A DNA stretch of 8,755 nucleotides, taken from Tannerella sp. Lineage in GTDB: Bacteria > Bacteroidota > Bacteroidia > Bacteroidales > Tannerellaceae. Positions 1-5,855 of the stretch are shown in pieces (the first letter of the stretch is position 1; every line of letters starts with the position of its first letter). Under the pieces are notes generated by a model that was not told the origin of the DNA, did not search any database, and was given only the letters and a program-made list of their open reading frames with translations. A program made the position numbers and the translations under genes. The stretch is from contig JAISOP010000017.1 in the NCBI GenBank assembly GCA_031275525.1, positions 1 through 8,755 on the forward strand. Reading direction: 5' to 3'.

Positions 1-36
1 TGCTCCCTTTTTTGCCGTTTGCTTTAGCTGACGGCT

Positions 37-73
37 AAAAAAAAAGGTCGCCCGCAAAAAGGGGGCGACCTTT
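37..73 (-). terminator. Intrinsic terminator of rpmE2
   Basis: A perfect 11-bp stem (43-53 paired with 63-73, GGTCGCCC core) closes a 9-nt loop. Read on the minus strand, it is followed directly by a run of nine T (37-45, partly shared with the stem base). It starts 23 bases past the rpmE2 stop codon, so it should end that transcript. This is the clearest rho-independent terminator in the window. Confidence 0.9.
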
Positions 74-96
74 CCGGTTTCCAGAGGAACGTCTGT

Positions 97-351
97 TTAT
101 TTTTTGTTTCTGTTCCCGTAACGGCTCATGAACTTATCCACCCGGCCGGCGGTATCTACCAATTTGGCTTTACCGGTATAGAATGGGTGTGAGGTATTGG
201 AGATTTCCAATTTTACCAGCGGATAAGTGACCCCTTCAATCTCAATTGTTTCTTTCGTATTGACGGTTGAACGGGTGATGAACATGTTTTCGTCGGACAT
301 GTCTTTAAACACGACCTGACGATAGTTTGCCGGATGAAGTCCTTTTTTCAT
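97..351 (-). CDS. rpmE2: 50S ribosomal protein L31 type B
   Basis: Structural protein of the large ribosomal subunit, 84 residues, which is the usual size for type B L31. The N-terminal MKKGLHPANYR, the central EIEGVTYPLVKLEISNTSHP and the FYTGKAKLVDTAGRVDKF block are typical of the family. There is no cysteine in the protein, so the zinc-binding CxxC ribbon of type A L31 is absent; this is the zinc-independent form. The start at 351 is supported by the conserved N-terminus and by a promoter-like -7 box about 65 bases upstream. The start region is A/T-rich without a Shine-Dalgarno sequence, which is common in Bacteroidetes. The gene is monocistronic: its own promoter lies upstream and a strong terminator follows. 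Confidence 0.95.
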   Translation of the reverse strand: MKKGLHPANYRQVVFKDMSDENMFITRSTVNTKETIEIEGVTYPLVKLEISNTSHPFYTGKAKLVDTAGRVDKFMSRYGNRNKK

Positions 352-415
352 TGCTTTATCATTAAAATTGTTATTATATACTACTTAGAATCGGATAAAA
401 ATCTGTAACGGGTGG

Positions 416-423
416 CAAAGATA
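416..423 (-). promoter_or_regulatory. Bacteroidetes -7 box of rpmE2
   Basis: Minus-strand TATCTTTG matches the Bacteroidetes sigma-ABfr -7 consensus TAnnTTTG exactly. No clear TTTG lies at the ideal -33 spacing; a T-run at 437-441 is the nearest candidate. The predicted transcript would have a leader of roughly 55-60 bases. Confidence 0.65.
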
Positions 424-616
424 CACAGAAACATTTAAAAAGCCATGAGAAAGTGGAGATTTTTTTGGCTCGCATCACCTTGCCGGGGAGCCGAAAAATG
501 GGTTTACATGGCCGGAAATCGTGCCGGCCTGGGCGATTAACATTTCAAATGGATTTTCCATTACTTTGAATATGAATTGGTTTCTGAATATGACTCCTTT
601 TTTTCGGCGAAATGAA
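424..616. other. Intergenic stretch, no gene seen
   Basis: This stretch lies between the rpmE2 promoter and the repeat block. Short open frames exist on both strands, but they run into the neighbouring repeats and resemble no family. The only structure I see is a small dyad, ccgg-(8)-ccgg, near 510-526, next to a ttacatgg sequence that loosely echoes the end of the 26-bp inverted repeat downstream. Confidence 0.5.
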
Positions 617-877
617 GCCGGAAAACATGTAAATGTTTTTTTTGACCTCGGGACAGATAGGTTCGACCTATATACAGGTTGGTTTGAAAACACGGTTGCG
701 GGTTTTGAAAACACGGTCGCCGCGTTTTATCCTGTGTACAGGTTGGGTTCTCCTGTATATAGGTTGGTTTGAAAACACGGTTTTTTGTTTTGAAAAACAC
801 GTTGCCGCGTTTTATCCTGTACACAGGACGTTTTGATCATTTGCGAGTTTGAAAAAAACATTTACATGTTTTCCGGC
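617..877. repeat. Composite repeat block bounded by 26-bp inverted repeat
   Basis: Bases 617-642 and 852-877 are perfect reverse complements over 26 bp (core AACATGTAAATG, then a T-run). Between them lie two tandem units of 85 bp, beginning at 667 and 752. Each unit contains two copies of tttgaaaacacgg about 21 bp apart (starts 683, 704, 768, 789; the last has an extra A), one gccgcgttttat (719 and 804), and two near-palindromic 12-mers 64 bp apart (667, 731, 752, 816). Open frames cross the block on both strands, but their peptides are only repeat-derived. It sits between rpmE2 and the DUF1097 gene. It could be a dispersed non-coding repeat, a decayed MITE-like element or an array of binding sites. 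No transposase is present. Confidence 0.8.
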
Positions 878-992
878 GCCTTTTTGCCGGAGGGATGAAA
901 GATGGGAGGAGGGGGCGACGGTAGATTCCTCCCCGTCCCGCCCTGTGTCTCTTCCGCGAACCCCCGTGCGGAACATGCTTTTTACATCACCC
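878..992. other. Downstream region of DUF1097 gene, no clear terminator
   Basis: This is the short intergenic stretch after the DUF1097 stop. A weak hairpin is possible (gggagga 904-910 with tcctccc 927-933, 16-nt loop), but no T-tract follows it on the minus strand, so it is not called as a terminator. No gene is seen. Confidence 0.4.
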
Positions 993-1508
993 TCATTTTT
1001 CGATTAATCCGGAAAGGAATGCCTTGCCCGTGATGGTGATCCAGCCGAAAAGCAGTCCGATGAATCCGTAAATAATTTCCACGCCGGCTGCCGTCGCAAA
1101 CGTGGCCCCCGGAACATAGGTCATGATGCCGAAGTAACATCCGGAGGCCACAAACATGGCCGGAATCAGGTCTATCCAGGGTACTTTTTCCAGATAGAGA
1201 ACGACAAACACGACCAGGAATACGGCTACCGGTACCGCAAAGAAGGCCGTTGAAGCCAGCACGCCGGCCAGGAGCATGATCCCGATCGAAAACGTGATGC
1301 CGACCACATACCCGATGGCCGCCCGAATGCCGCCTTTACCCGTGCAGCCCGAAAAGAAATAGACCGCCCAGGCCACAAACGCAATGTAGGTGAAGCCCTT
1401 TTCAGCCCCTATCGGCATATAGCCCTTGAGAAGCTGATCAATACACACAATGACAAACGCCAGTAGCGCCGTCCAGGCAGAACCTGCCGCAAAAGAAAGA
1501 ATTTTCAT
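993..1508 (-). CDS. DUF1097-family integral membrane protein
   Basis: A 171-residue, strongly hydrophobic protein with about five or six membrane segments (roughly residues 11-28, 39-54, 63-85, 87-106, 112-132 and 141-160). Charged residues are confined to short loops. The stretch FVAWAVYFFSGCTGKGG (44-60) and the glycine-rich last segment ending near FGWITITG resemble DUF1097 proteins such as E. coli YcdZ. That family has no established function, so none is assigned; a small inner-membrane transporter or channel role is possible. The start at 1508 follows an A-rich stretch (AAGTAGAAAATC on the minus strand). The gene lies 60 bp after the stop of the nearer Uma2 gene in the same direction, so co-transcription is plausible. 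The family call rests on remembered resemblance, not on a search. Confidence 0.7.
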   Translation of the reverse strand: MKILSFAAGSAWTALLAFVIVCIDQLLKGYMPIGAEKGFTYIAFVAWAVYFFSGCTGKGGIRAAIGYVVGITFSIGIMLLAGVLASTAFFAVPVAVFLVVFVVLYLEKVPWIDLIPAMFVASGCYFGIMTYVPGATFATAAGVEIIYGFIGLLFGWITITGKAFLSGLIEK

Positions 1509-1568
1509 GATTTTCTACTTGTTTATATTTATACTCAAATTCCAAATGTCCAATACCCTATCCATCGC

Positions 1569-2150
1569 TCAAAATATGTCGTTTAAATCTATTTCCAATC
1601 CTTCCAGAACGGTTGACCCGATCTTTCCTTTTTCATATACCGTACCTTCATCATATTTACCGTCGCTCTGCAATACGAACTTTAAAATATAACCCGCCGT
1701 CTGAGGCGCTACCCAGTATTCACGTACGCCGGCCGCTTCGTACAGGTTGAACTTGGTGTTCAAATCATACTTCGCAGAAGAAGGCGACTGTATTTCTATG
1801 ATCAGGTCAGGGGCGCCCAGGCAGCCGCGTTCGTCCAGTTTGGTGAGGTCGCAGACGACACAGATGTCGGGCTGGACGACCGTATAGATTTTCTCATCCT
1901 CCTTTTCACCGTTCTTGGGCAAACGGACATCGAACGGAGCGGCAAATATGCTGCATCCGCAGCCGGTTTCCCGCAACTTCGCACCTATGTTAATCAGCAG
2001 ATTTGCACATATTCTCTGGTGAGAGAGCCGGGGAGCCGGCGACATGAGCCGGACCATCCCGTCGATCAGTTCGCGCCGCCGGTCGTCCAACCACGTCAGG
2101 TAATCCGCGTAAGTATATCTCCTGTTTAAATCCAACGATACATCCATCAT
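1569..2150 (-). CDS. Uma2 family (DUF820) putative endonuclease, copy 1
   Basis: A 193-residue protein of the Uma2/DUF820 family, which has a PD-(D/E)XK restriction-endonuclease-like fold. Family marks are an N-terminal YTYADYLTWLDD, the ELIDG turn (27-31), QPD at 93-95, GAPDLIIEIQSPSS (112-125) giving candidate acidic residues D95, D115 and E119, K133, and the EYWV motif (144-147). The usual lysine two residues after the glutamate is Gln121 here, so K133 may substitute; catalysis is unproven. Cellular role and substrate of the family are unknown. The start MMDVS is shared with copy 2. The gene lies 67 bp behind copy 2, and its own upstream sequence has GG in place of the TA of the -7 box, so it probably depends on read-through from the copy 2 promoter. 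Residues 41-70 differ strongly from copy 2. Confidence 0.85.
   Translation of the reverse strand: MMDVSLDLNRRYTYADYLTWLDDRRRELIDGMVRLMSPAPRLSHQRICANLLINIGAKLRETGCGCSIFAAPFDVRLPKNGEKEDEKIYTVVQPDICVVCDLTKLDERGCLGAPDLIIEIQSPSSAKYDLNTKFNLYEAAGVREYWVAPQTAGYILKFVLQSDGKYDEGTVYEKGKIGSTVLEGLEIDLNDIF
1941..2034 (-). other. Divergent patch in Uma2 copy 1
   Basis: This 94-bp segment encodes about residues 41-70. It aligns without gaps with 2590-2683 in copy 2 but differs at 20 of 30 residues. The remaining 163 residues differ at only two positions (A/T and T/A near 148-151). The retained residues include HQRI (44-47), N50 and CGC (64-66). Confidence 0.9.
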
Positions 2151-2191
2151 AATTATATTACATTGATATTTCCGTGTTTCTATTTCCGGGA

Positions 2192-2840
2192 CAAATGTCC
2201 AATACCCTATCCATCGCTCAAAATATGTCGTTTAAATCTATTTCCAAGCCTTCCAGAACGGTTGACCCGATCTTTCCTTTTTCATATACCGTACCTTCAT
2301 CATATTTCCCGTCGCTCTGCAATACGAACTTTAAAATATAACCCGCCGCCTGAGGCGTTACCCAGTATTCGCGTACACCGGCCGCTTCGTACAGGTTGAA
2401 CTTGGTGTTCAAATCATACTTCGCAGAAGAGGGCGACTGTATTTCTATGATCAGGTCGGGGGCGCCCAGGCAGCCGCGTTCGTCCAGTTTGGTGAGGTCG
2501 CAGACGACGCAGATGTCGGGCTGGACGACTGTATAGATTTTCTCATCCTCCTTTTCACCGTTCTTGGGCAAACGGACGTCGAACGGAGCATTATATATAT
2601 GACATCCACAATTCAATTTGGCCAGTTCATTCGCTAAACTGTGTGTGATATTGAAACTTATTCTTTGATGAATACGCTTTGGCGCCGGCGACATGAGCCG
2701 GACCATCCCGTCGATCAGTTCGCGCCGCCGGTCGTCCAACCACGTCAGGTAATCCGCGTAAGTATATCTCCTGTTTAAATCCAACGACACATCCATCATA
2801 ATTATATTACATTGATATTTCCGTGTTTCTATTTCCGGGA
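2192..2840. repeat. Tandem duplication, unit 2 (649 bp)
   Basis: This is the second copy of the 649-bp unit, carrying Uma2 copy 2. Its right edge abuts the intact promoter: the boundary heptamer caaatgt at 2841-2847 is the complement of most of the -7 box. Confidence 0.95.
2218..2799 (-). CDS. Uma2 family (DUF820) putative endonuclease, copy 2
   Basis: Tandem paralogue of the gene at 1569-2150, also 193 residues from MMDVS, with the same family motifs: ELIDG (27-31), QPD (93-95), GAPDLIIEIQSPSS (112-125), K133 and EYWV (144-147). An open frame extends upstream to 2892. I chose 2799 because the conserved Met-Met pair is where copy 1 starts, and because the predicted promoter (2841-2873) lies inside the longer frame. 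It is the promoter-proximal gene of a possible three-gene unit with copy 1 and the DUF1097 gene. Residues 41-70 differ from copy 1, so one copy has probably received this segment from another paralogue. The molecular role is inferred from fold family only. Confidence 0.85.
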   Translation of the reverse strand: MMDVSLDLNRRYTYADYLTWLDDRRRELIDGMVRLMSPAPKRIHQRISFNITHSLANELAKLNCGCHIYNAPFDVRLPKNGEKEDEKIYTVVQPDICVVCDLTKLDERGCLGAPDLIIEIQSPSSAKYDLNTKFNLYEAAGVREYWVTPQAAGYILKFVLQSDGKYDEGTVYEKGKIGSTVLEGLEIDLNDIF

Positions 2841-2873
2841 CAAATGTATGTTTTTTTCGATAATCAGGCAAAA
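2841..2873 (-). promoter_or_regulatory. Promoter of the Uma2 gene pair
   Basis: On the minus strand, TTTTG at 2869-2873 and TACATTTG at 2841-2848 are separated by 20 bases. This matches the Bacteroidetes promoter pattern TTTG-N19-20-TAnnTTTG at both elements. Transcription would start near 2834, giving a leader of about 35 bases before the ATG at 2799. It is the best promoter in the window. Confidence 0.75.
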
Positions 2874-2988
2874 TTAGATACCCTGCTGTCATTTCCTGGA
2901 TTCAGGTTGACGCCGGTCTTGCCGCGCAGAAGAGGCGAAGCTAAGGAGTTGTCAAGAAATAAACCATCCAAATCTGTTGCCGGCAGCC

Positions 2989-3582
2989 TTAACTCTTAGT
3001 TCTTAACTTAAACGTGTAGGCATATTTACATGGGCGGTTTGCTTCGTTGCGCAACTCTTCGGGTATTATGATGACGGTTTTTCCGTCTTTTCTTTTCCAT
3101 TTCAGGGGTTTCGGATATCCTGACAAATAAATATCGCTTCCTTTTTCCGGCGTTACCGCTTCGATAGACAGTTCGTTTTCGGGGAACTGCTCGACGATAG
3201 CGAACACCGTTTTGTTGTCTTTCGAACGGGTAAACAGTGTGTTGCCTTCTTTCCAGACTTCGCATGCGCGCGTATTGTATATCCCTTCACCGTTCACTTG
3301 AAGCCATTTGCCTGTTTCCTCCAACTGTTCGACGGCTTTAGGGTGGAAGCATCCCGTTTTATCCGGACCTATGCCCACCATGAAACATCCGCCCTTAGCG
3401 ACGGCGTCAATCAAATTGTGGATAATCCACTGCGTACCTTTATATTTATCCCCGTCTTTGTCGTACGAGAAACTCGAAGCCAAAGGATAGATTGTCATCC
3501 ATGGCATACTGGTATTTTCCTTATTTCCCGGCACAAAACCTTCGGGAGTATAATAATCCCCGTAGTTGCCGATTCCCCTGCA
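2989..3582 (-). pseudogene. 3' remnant of a GH29 alpha-L-fucosidase gene
   Basis: The frame from about 3582 to 2989 encodes only the later part of a family GH29 alpha-L-fucosidase, an enzyme that removes fucose from glycans. Recognisable parts, in order, are GIGNYGDYYTPEGF, PWMTIYPL, YKGTQWIIHNLIDAVAKGG, IGPDKTGCFHPKA and WLQVNGEGIYNTRA, then a C-terminal beta-type tail. Complete GH29 proteins usually exceed 400 residues. The N-terminal barrel with the expected aspartate nucleophile is missing. Upstream, the frame meets an in-frame stop at 3619-3621. A GTG at 3532-3534 could start a 181-residue product, but no functional start is evident. The fragment lies right behind argD with no sign of its own promoter. 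I read it as a gene relic left by a deletion. Confidence 0.75.
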
Positions 3583-3710
3583 ACATGCGTTCTTTTTCTG
3601 CCGGCGTCGGTTCGGGGGTCATGACCCCGCTTTTGTTCGTCCCCATCTTGAACCCGTAAGCGCCGTCGTTTCGCTGAACGGTATGTTTATAGCCCTTTCC
3701 TGATGACCGG
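3583..3710 (-). other. Unrecognised reading frame fused to the GH29 remnant
   Basis: In a different frame from the fucosidase remnant, the minus strand reads on from inside the argD 3' end as NRSSGKGYKHTVQRNDGAYG and then FKMGTNKSGVMTPEPTPAEK, ending at a TAA at 3521-3523. The composition looks protein-like, but I do not recognise a family. It may be the cut end of another gene, or chance. There is no start codon in a sensible position. A perfect 14-bp palindrome, GGGGTCATGACCCC, lies at 3615-3628. Confidence 0.35.
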
Positions 3711-4835
3711 TTATCCCAGCGCCCTCCGGAAACGAGCCAGGAAGTCTTCCGCTTCGGCCTGCGTGAGGCAGAGGGGCGGCAGGAGACGGATGGTGTCGGC
3801 GCCGGCCACGCCGGTAAATACTTTTTCCTCGAACAGGAGTTTCTTACGGATTTCCCCGACCGGCGCCTCCAACTCCATGCCGATCATCAGGCCGCGGCCG
3901 CGTACCTCCCGGATACCGGGCATCTCCCGTAAGGCGCCGGTCAGGAAGGCGCCCACCCGCTCTGCGTTTTCTATCAGACGCTCCGATGCCATGATGTCGA
4001 GCACGGAGAGGGCGGCGGCGCAGGCCAGGTGATTGCCTCCGAAGGTGGTGCCCAGCATCCCGTGCTCGGCCTTGAACAGGGGGCTTATCAGGACGGCGGC
4101 CATCGGAAAGCCGTTGGCGATGCCCTTGGCTACGGTGATGAGGTCGGGACGGATGCCGGCATACTGGTGGGCAAAGAATTTCCCGCTCCGGCCGTAACCG
4201 GACTGTATTTCGTCGAGAATCAGCACGGCGTCGTAGCGCGTACACAACGCCCGTACCTCCCGCAGGAATCCGTCTGAGGGGATTCGTATGCCGCCCACGC
4301 CTTGGATGCCTTCGATGATGACGGACGAAAGGTCGCCCTTTTTCAGTTCGTCTTCCAGGGCGCCGGCGTCGTCCAGGGGGAGGTAGGTGACCGGAAAACC
4401 GGCGTTGATCGGGGCGATGATTTTCGGATTGTCCGTCACCCGTACGGCGGCTGAGGTCCGTCCGTGAAACGCTTTGCGGAAGGCCGCCACGCGTGGCTTG
4501 CCGTTGTGGAAGGAGGCCAGTTTCAGGGCGTTTTCGTTGGCTTCGGCGCCGGTGTTGATCAGGAACAGCGCATAGTCGTCGTATCCGCAGGCGCGTCCCA
4601 GCCGGTCGGCCAGTTGCGGTTGCAGGCTGTTTAGCACCGAGTTGGAATAGAATCCCAGCCGGTTTAGCTGTTCCGTAATGGCTTTTACGTAGGCGGGATG
4701 GCTGTGGCCGACGGAGATGACCGCGTGGCCGCCGTATAAATCCAGATACTCGTTGCCCGCGGCGTCCCACACGCGGCAGCCCTGTCCCTTGACGATTTCG
4801 ATGGGAAAGAGGGGAAATACATCAAACATTTTCAT
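3711..4835 (-). CDS. argD: Acetylornithine (or succinylornithine) aminotransferase
   Basis: A PLP-dependent class III aminotransferase of 374 residues, the normal length. It converts N-acylglutamate semialdehyde plus glutamate to N-acylornithine and 2-oxoglutarate in the cytoplasmic arginine pathway. Seen in order: LDLYGGHAVISVGHSHP (31-47); NTGAEANENALK (94-105), which binds the cofactor phosphate; AFHGRT (122-127); LDEIQSGYGR (207-216) with D208 for the PLP pyridine nitrogen; TVAKGIANGFPM (234-245) with K237 as the Schiff-base lysine; and FGGNHLACAAAL (265-276). It is the last gene of the operon, 24 bp after argC. In characterised Bacteroides the transcarbamylase uses N-succinylornithine, so the acyl group here may be succinyl; the sequence alone does not decide. 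In Bacteroides the next gene is often proC, but here it is a broken GH29 gene. Confidence 0.95.
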   Translation of the reverse strand: MKMFDVFPLFPIEIVKGQGCRVWDAAGNEYLDLYGGHAVISVGHSHPAYVKAITEQLNRLGFYSNSVLNSLQPQLADRLGRACGYDDYALFLINTGAEANENALKLASFHNGKPRVAAFRKAFHGRTSAAVRVTDNPKIIAPINAGFPVTYLPLDDAGALEDELKKGDLSSVIIEGIQGVGGIRIPSDGFLREVRALCTRYDAVLILDEIQSGYGRSGKFFAHQYAGIRPDLITVAKGIANGFPMAAVLISPLFKAEHGMLGTTFGGNHLACAAALSVLDIMASERLIENAERVGAFLTGALREMPGIREVRGRGLMIGMELEAPVGEIRKKLLFEEKVFTGVAGADTIRLLPPLCLTQAEAEDFLARFRRALG

Positions 4836-4859
4836 TCTTCGGTTCTTTTATTCGTTACG

Positions 4860-5837
4860 TTAAAAAGCGGAGGGTTTCAGATGCAAACCGGCCTGCTCGT
4901 CGAGGCCGAACATCAGGTTCATGTTGTGTACCGCCTGTCCGCTTGCGCCCTTCAGGAGATTGTCGGTCACGGAGGTAATCAGCAGTATGTCGCCGACCTT
5001 TTGCAGGTGGAGCAGGCATTTGTTGGTGTTGACGACCTGCTTGAGGTCGGGGCTTTTGCCGGTCACAAAGGTGAAGGGATGAGCGGCGTAGAAGTCCTTG
5101 TAGAGCGTCTGCGCTTGGTCTTCCGTCAGGGTGCACTTCGTATAAACGGTGGCAAAGATGCCGCGCGAGAAGTTTCCCCTCACCGGGATGAACCGGAGGG
5201 CGTTCCGGAAACCGGGCTGCAACTGTGTCAGGCTTTGCCGGATTTCGTCCAGATGCTGGTGGGTGAAGGGTTTGTAGATGGAGATGTTGTTGTTCCGCCA
5301 GCTGAAGTGCGAGGTCTCGGTCGGCTTGACGCCGGCGCCGGTGGAGCCGGTGATCGCATGTATGTGTACGTCGTCGCACAGCAAGGCCCCGGCAGCCAGG
5401 GGGAGCAGGGCCAGCTGGATGCAGGTGGCGAAACAGCCCGGGTTGGCTACGCGCCCGGCCCGGCGGATGGCGTCGCGGTTCAGTTCCGGCAGGCCATATA
5501 CGAAATCGTGTTCCGGCGAAGCCTTCCGGTAATCCGTGCTGAGGTCTATGATTTTCAGACCGTCCGGCGCCGGATGGGTCTCCAGGAACTTTTTTGTGTC
5601 GCCGTGCGCCGTGCAGCAGAACAGCACGTCGATCCCGTCCGGCGGGAGTTGCCGCGTAAACGCAAGGGCGGTCTCGCCGTACAGCCCGGCGTGCACGTCC
5701 GTCACCCGGCTGCCCGCATGGCTGTTGCTGTGCACAAAGGCAATCCCGGCTTCCGGGTGATTGAGCAACAGGCGTATCAGCTCTCCGGCCGTATATCCCG
5801 CGCCTCCGATAATTCCGGTTCGAATCATGTTATTCAT
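4860..5837 (-). CDS. argC: N-acetyl-gamma-glutamyl-phosphate reductase
   Basis: NADPH-dependent reductase that converts N-acylglutamyl phosphate to the semialdehyde in arginine biosynthesis. The 325 residues show the N-terminal Rossmann motif GIIGGAGYTAGEL (8-20), LSTDYR (99-104), VYGLPELNR (113-121), the catalytic cysteine C135 in NPGCFAT (132-138), GSTGAGVKPTE (residues about 163-174) and PVRGNFSRGI, and it ends with GASGQAVHNMNLMFG. The start at 5837 gives MNNMIRTG. M4 at 5828 is an equally possible start, since the conserved part begins just after it. The gene is 18 bp behind argG and 24 bp ahead of argD, so it is co-transcribed. As with argD, the substrate may be N-succinylated in this lineage. 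Confidence 0.95.
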   Translation of the reverse strand: MNNMIRTGIIGGAGYTAGELIRLLLNHPEAGIAFVHSNSHAGSRVTDVHAGLYGETALAFTRQLPPDGIDVLFCCTAHGDTKKFLETHPAPDGLKIIDLSTDYRKASPEHDFVYGLPELNRDAIRRAGRVANPGCFATCIQLALLPLAAGALLCDDVHIHAITGSTGAGVKPTETSHFSWRNNNISIYKPFTHQHLDEIRQSLTQLQPGFRNALRFIPVRGNFSRGIFATVYTKCTLTEDQAQTLYKDFYAAHPFTFVTGKSPDLKQVVNTNKCLLHLQKVGDILLITSVTDNLLKGASGQAVHNMNLMFGLDEQAGLHLKPSAF

Positions 5838-5855
5838 TGATGTCGAAGTTTGAGA

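Larger units (their letters stand above)
1543..2191. repeat. Tandem duplication, unit 1 (649 bp)
   Basis: This unit spans the promoter-proximal leader, the whole coding region and the 3' flank of the first Uma2 gene. It is repeated at 2192-2840 with a constant offset of 649 bp. The heptamer caaatgt occurs at 1543, 2192 and 2841, marking both outer edges and the junction. Outside the internal patch 1941-2034 I count about a dozen base differences from unit 2. Confidence 0.95.

Noticed and set aside
475..836. Several short overlapping open frames on both strands in the repeat block
   Set aside because: Their peptides are made of the repeat units, they show no codon pattern or homology, and frames on both strands are equally long.
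904..933. Hairpin after the DUF1097 gene as a terminator
   Set aside because: It has a seven-base stem with a 16-nt loop and no T-tract on the transcribed strand.
2800..2892. N-terminal extension of Uma2 copy 2 by 31 residues
   Set aside because: The extension covers a near-consensus promoter, and its outer part is absent from copy 1, whose conserved start is the Met-Met pair.
3615..3628. Perfect palindrome GGGGTCATGACCCC behind argD as operon terminator
   Set aside because: There is no loop and no following T-run in the minus direction. It could be a chance or protein-binding palindrome.
3844..4770. Minus-strand open frame of 308 residues within argD in another frame
   Set aside because: It is extremely arginine-rich, the typical shadow of a G+C-rich gene; the argD frame has all the catalytic residues.
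4881..5840. Plus-strand open frame of 319 residues opposite argC
   Set aside because: It is antisense to argC with its full set of motifs, has arginine- and valine-rich filler composition, and shows no recognisable domain.
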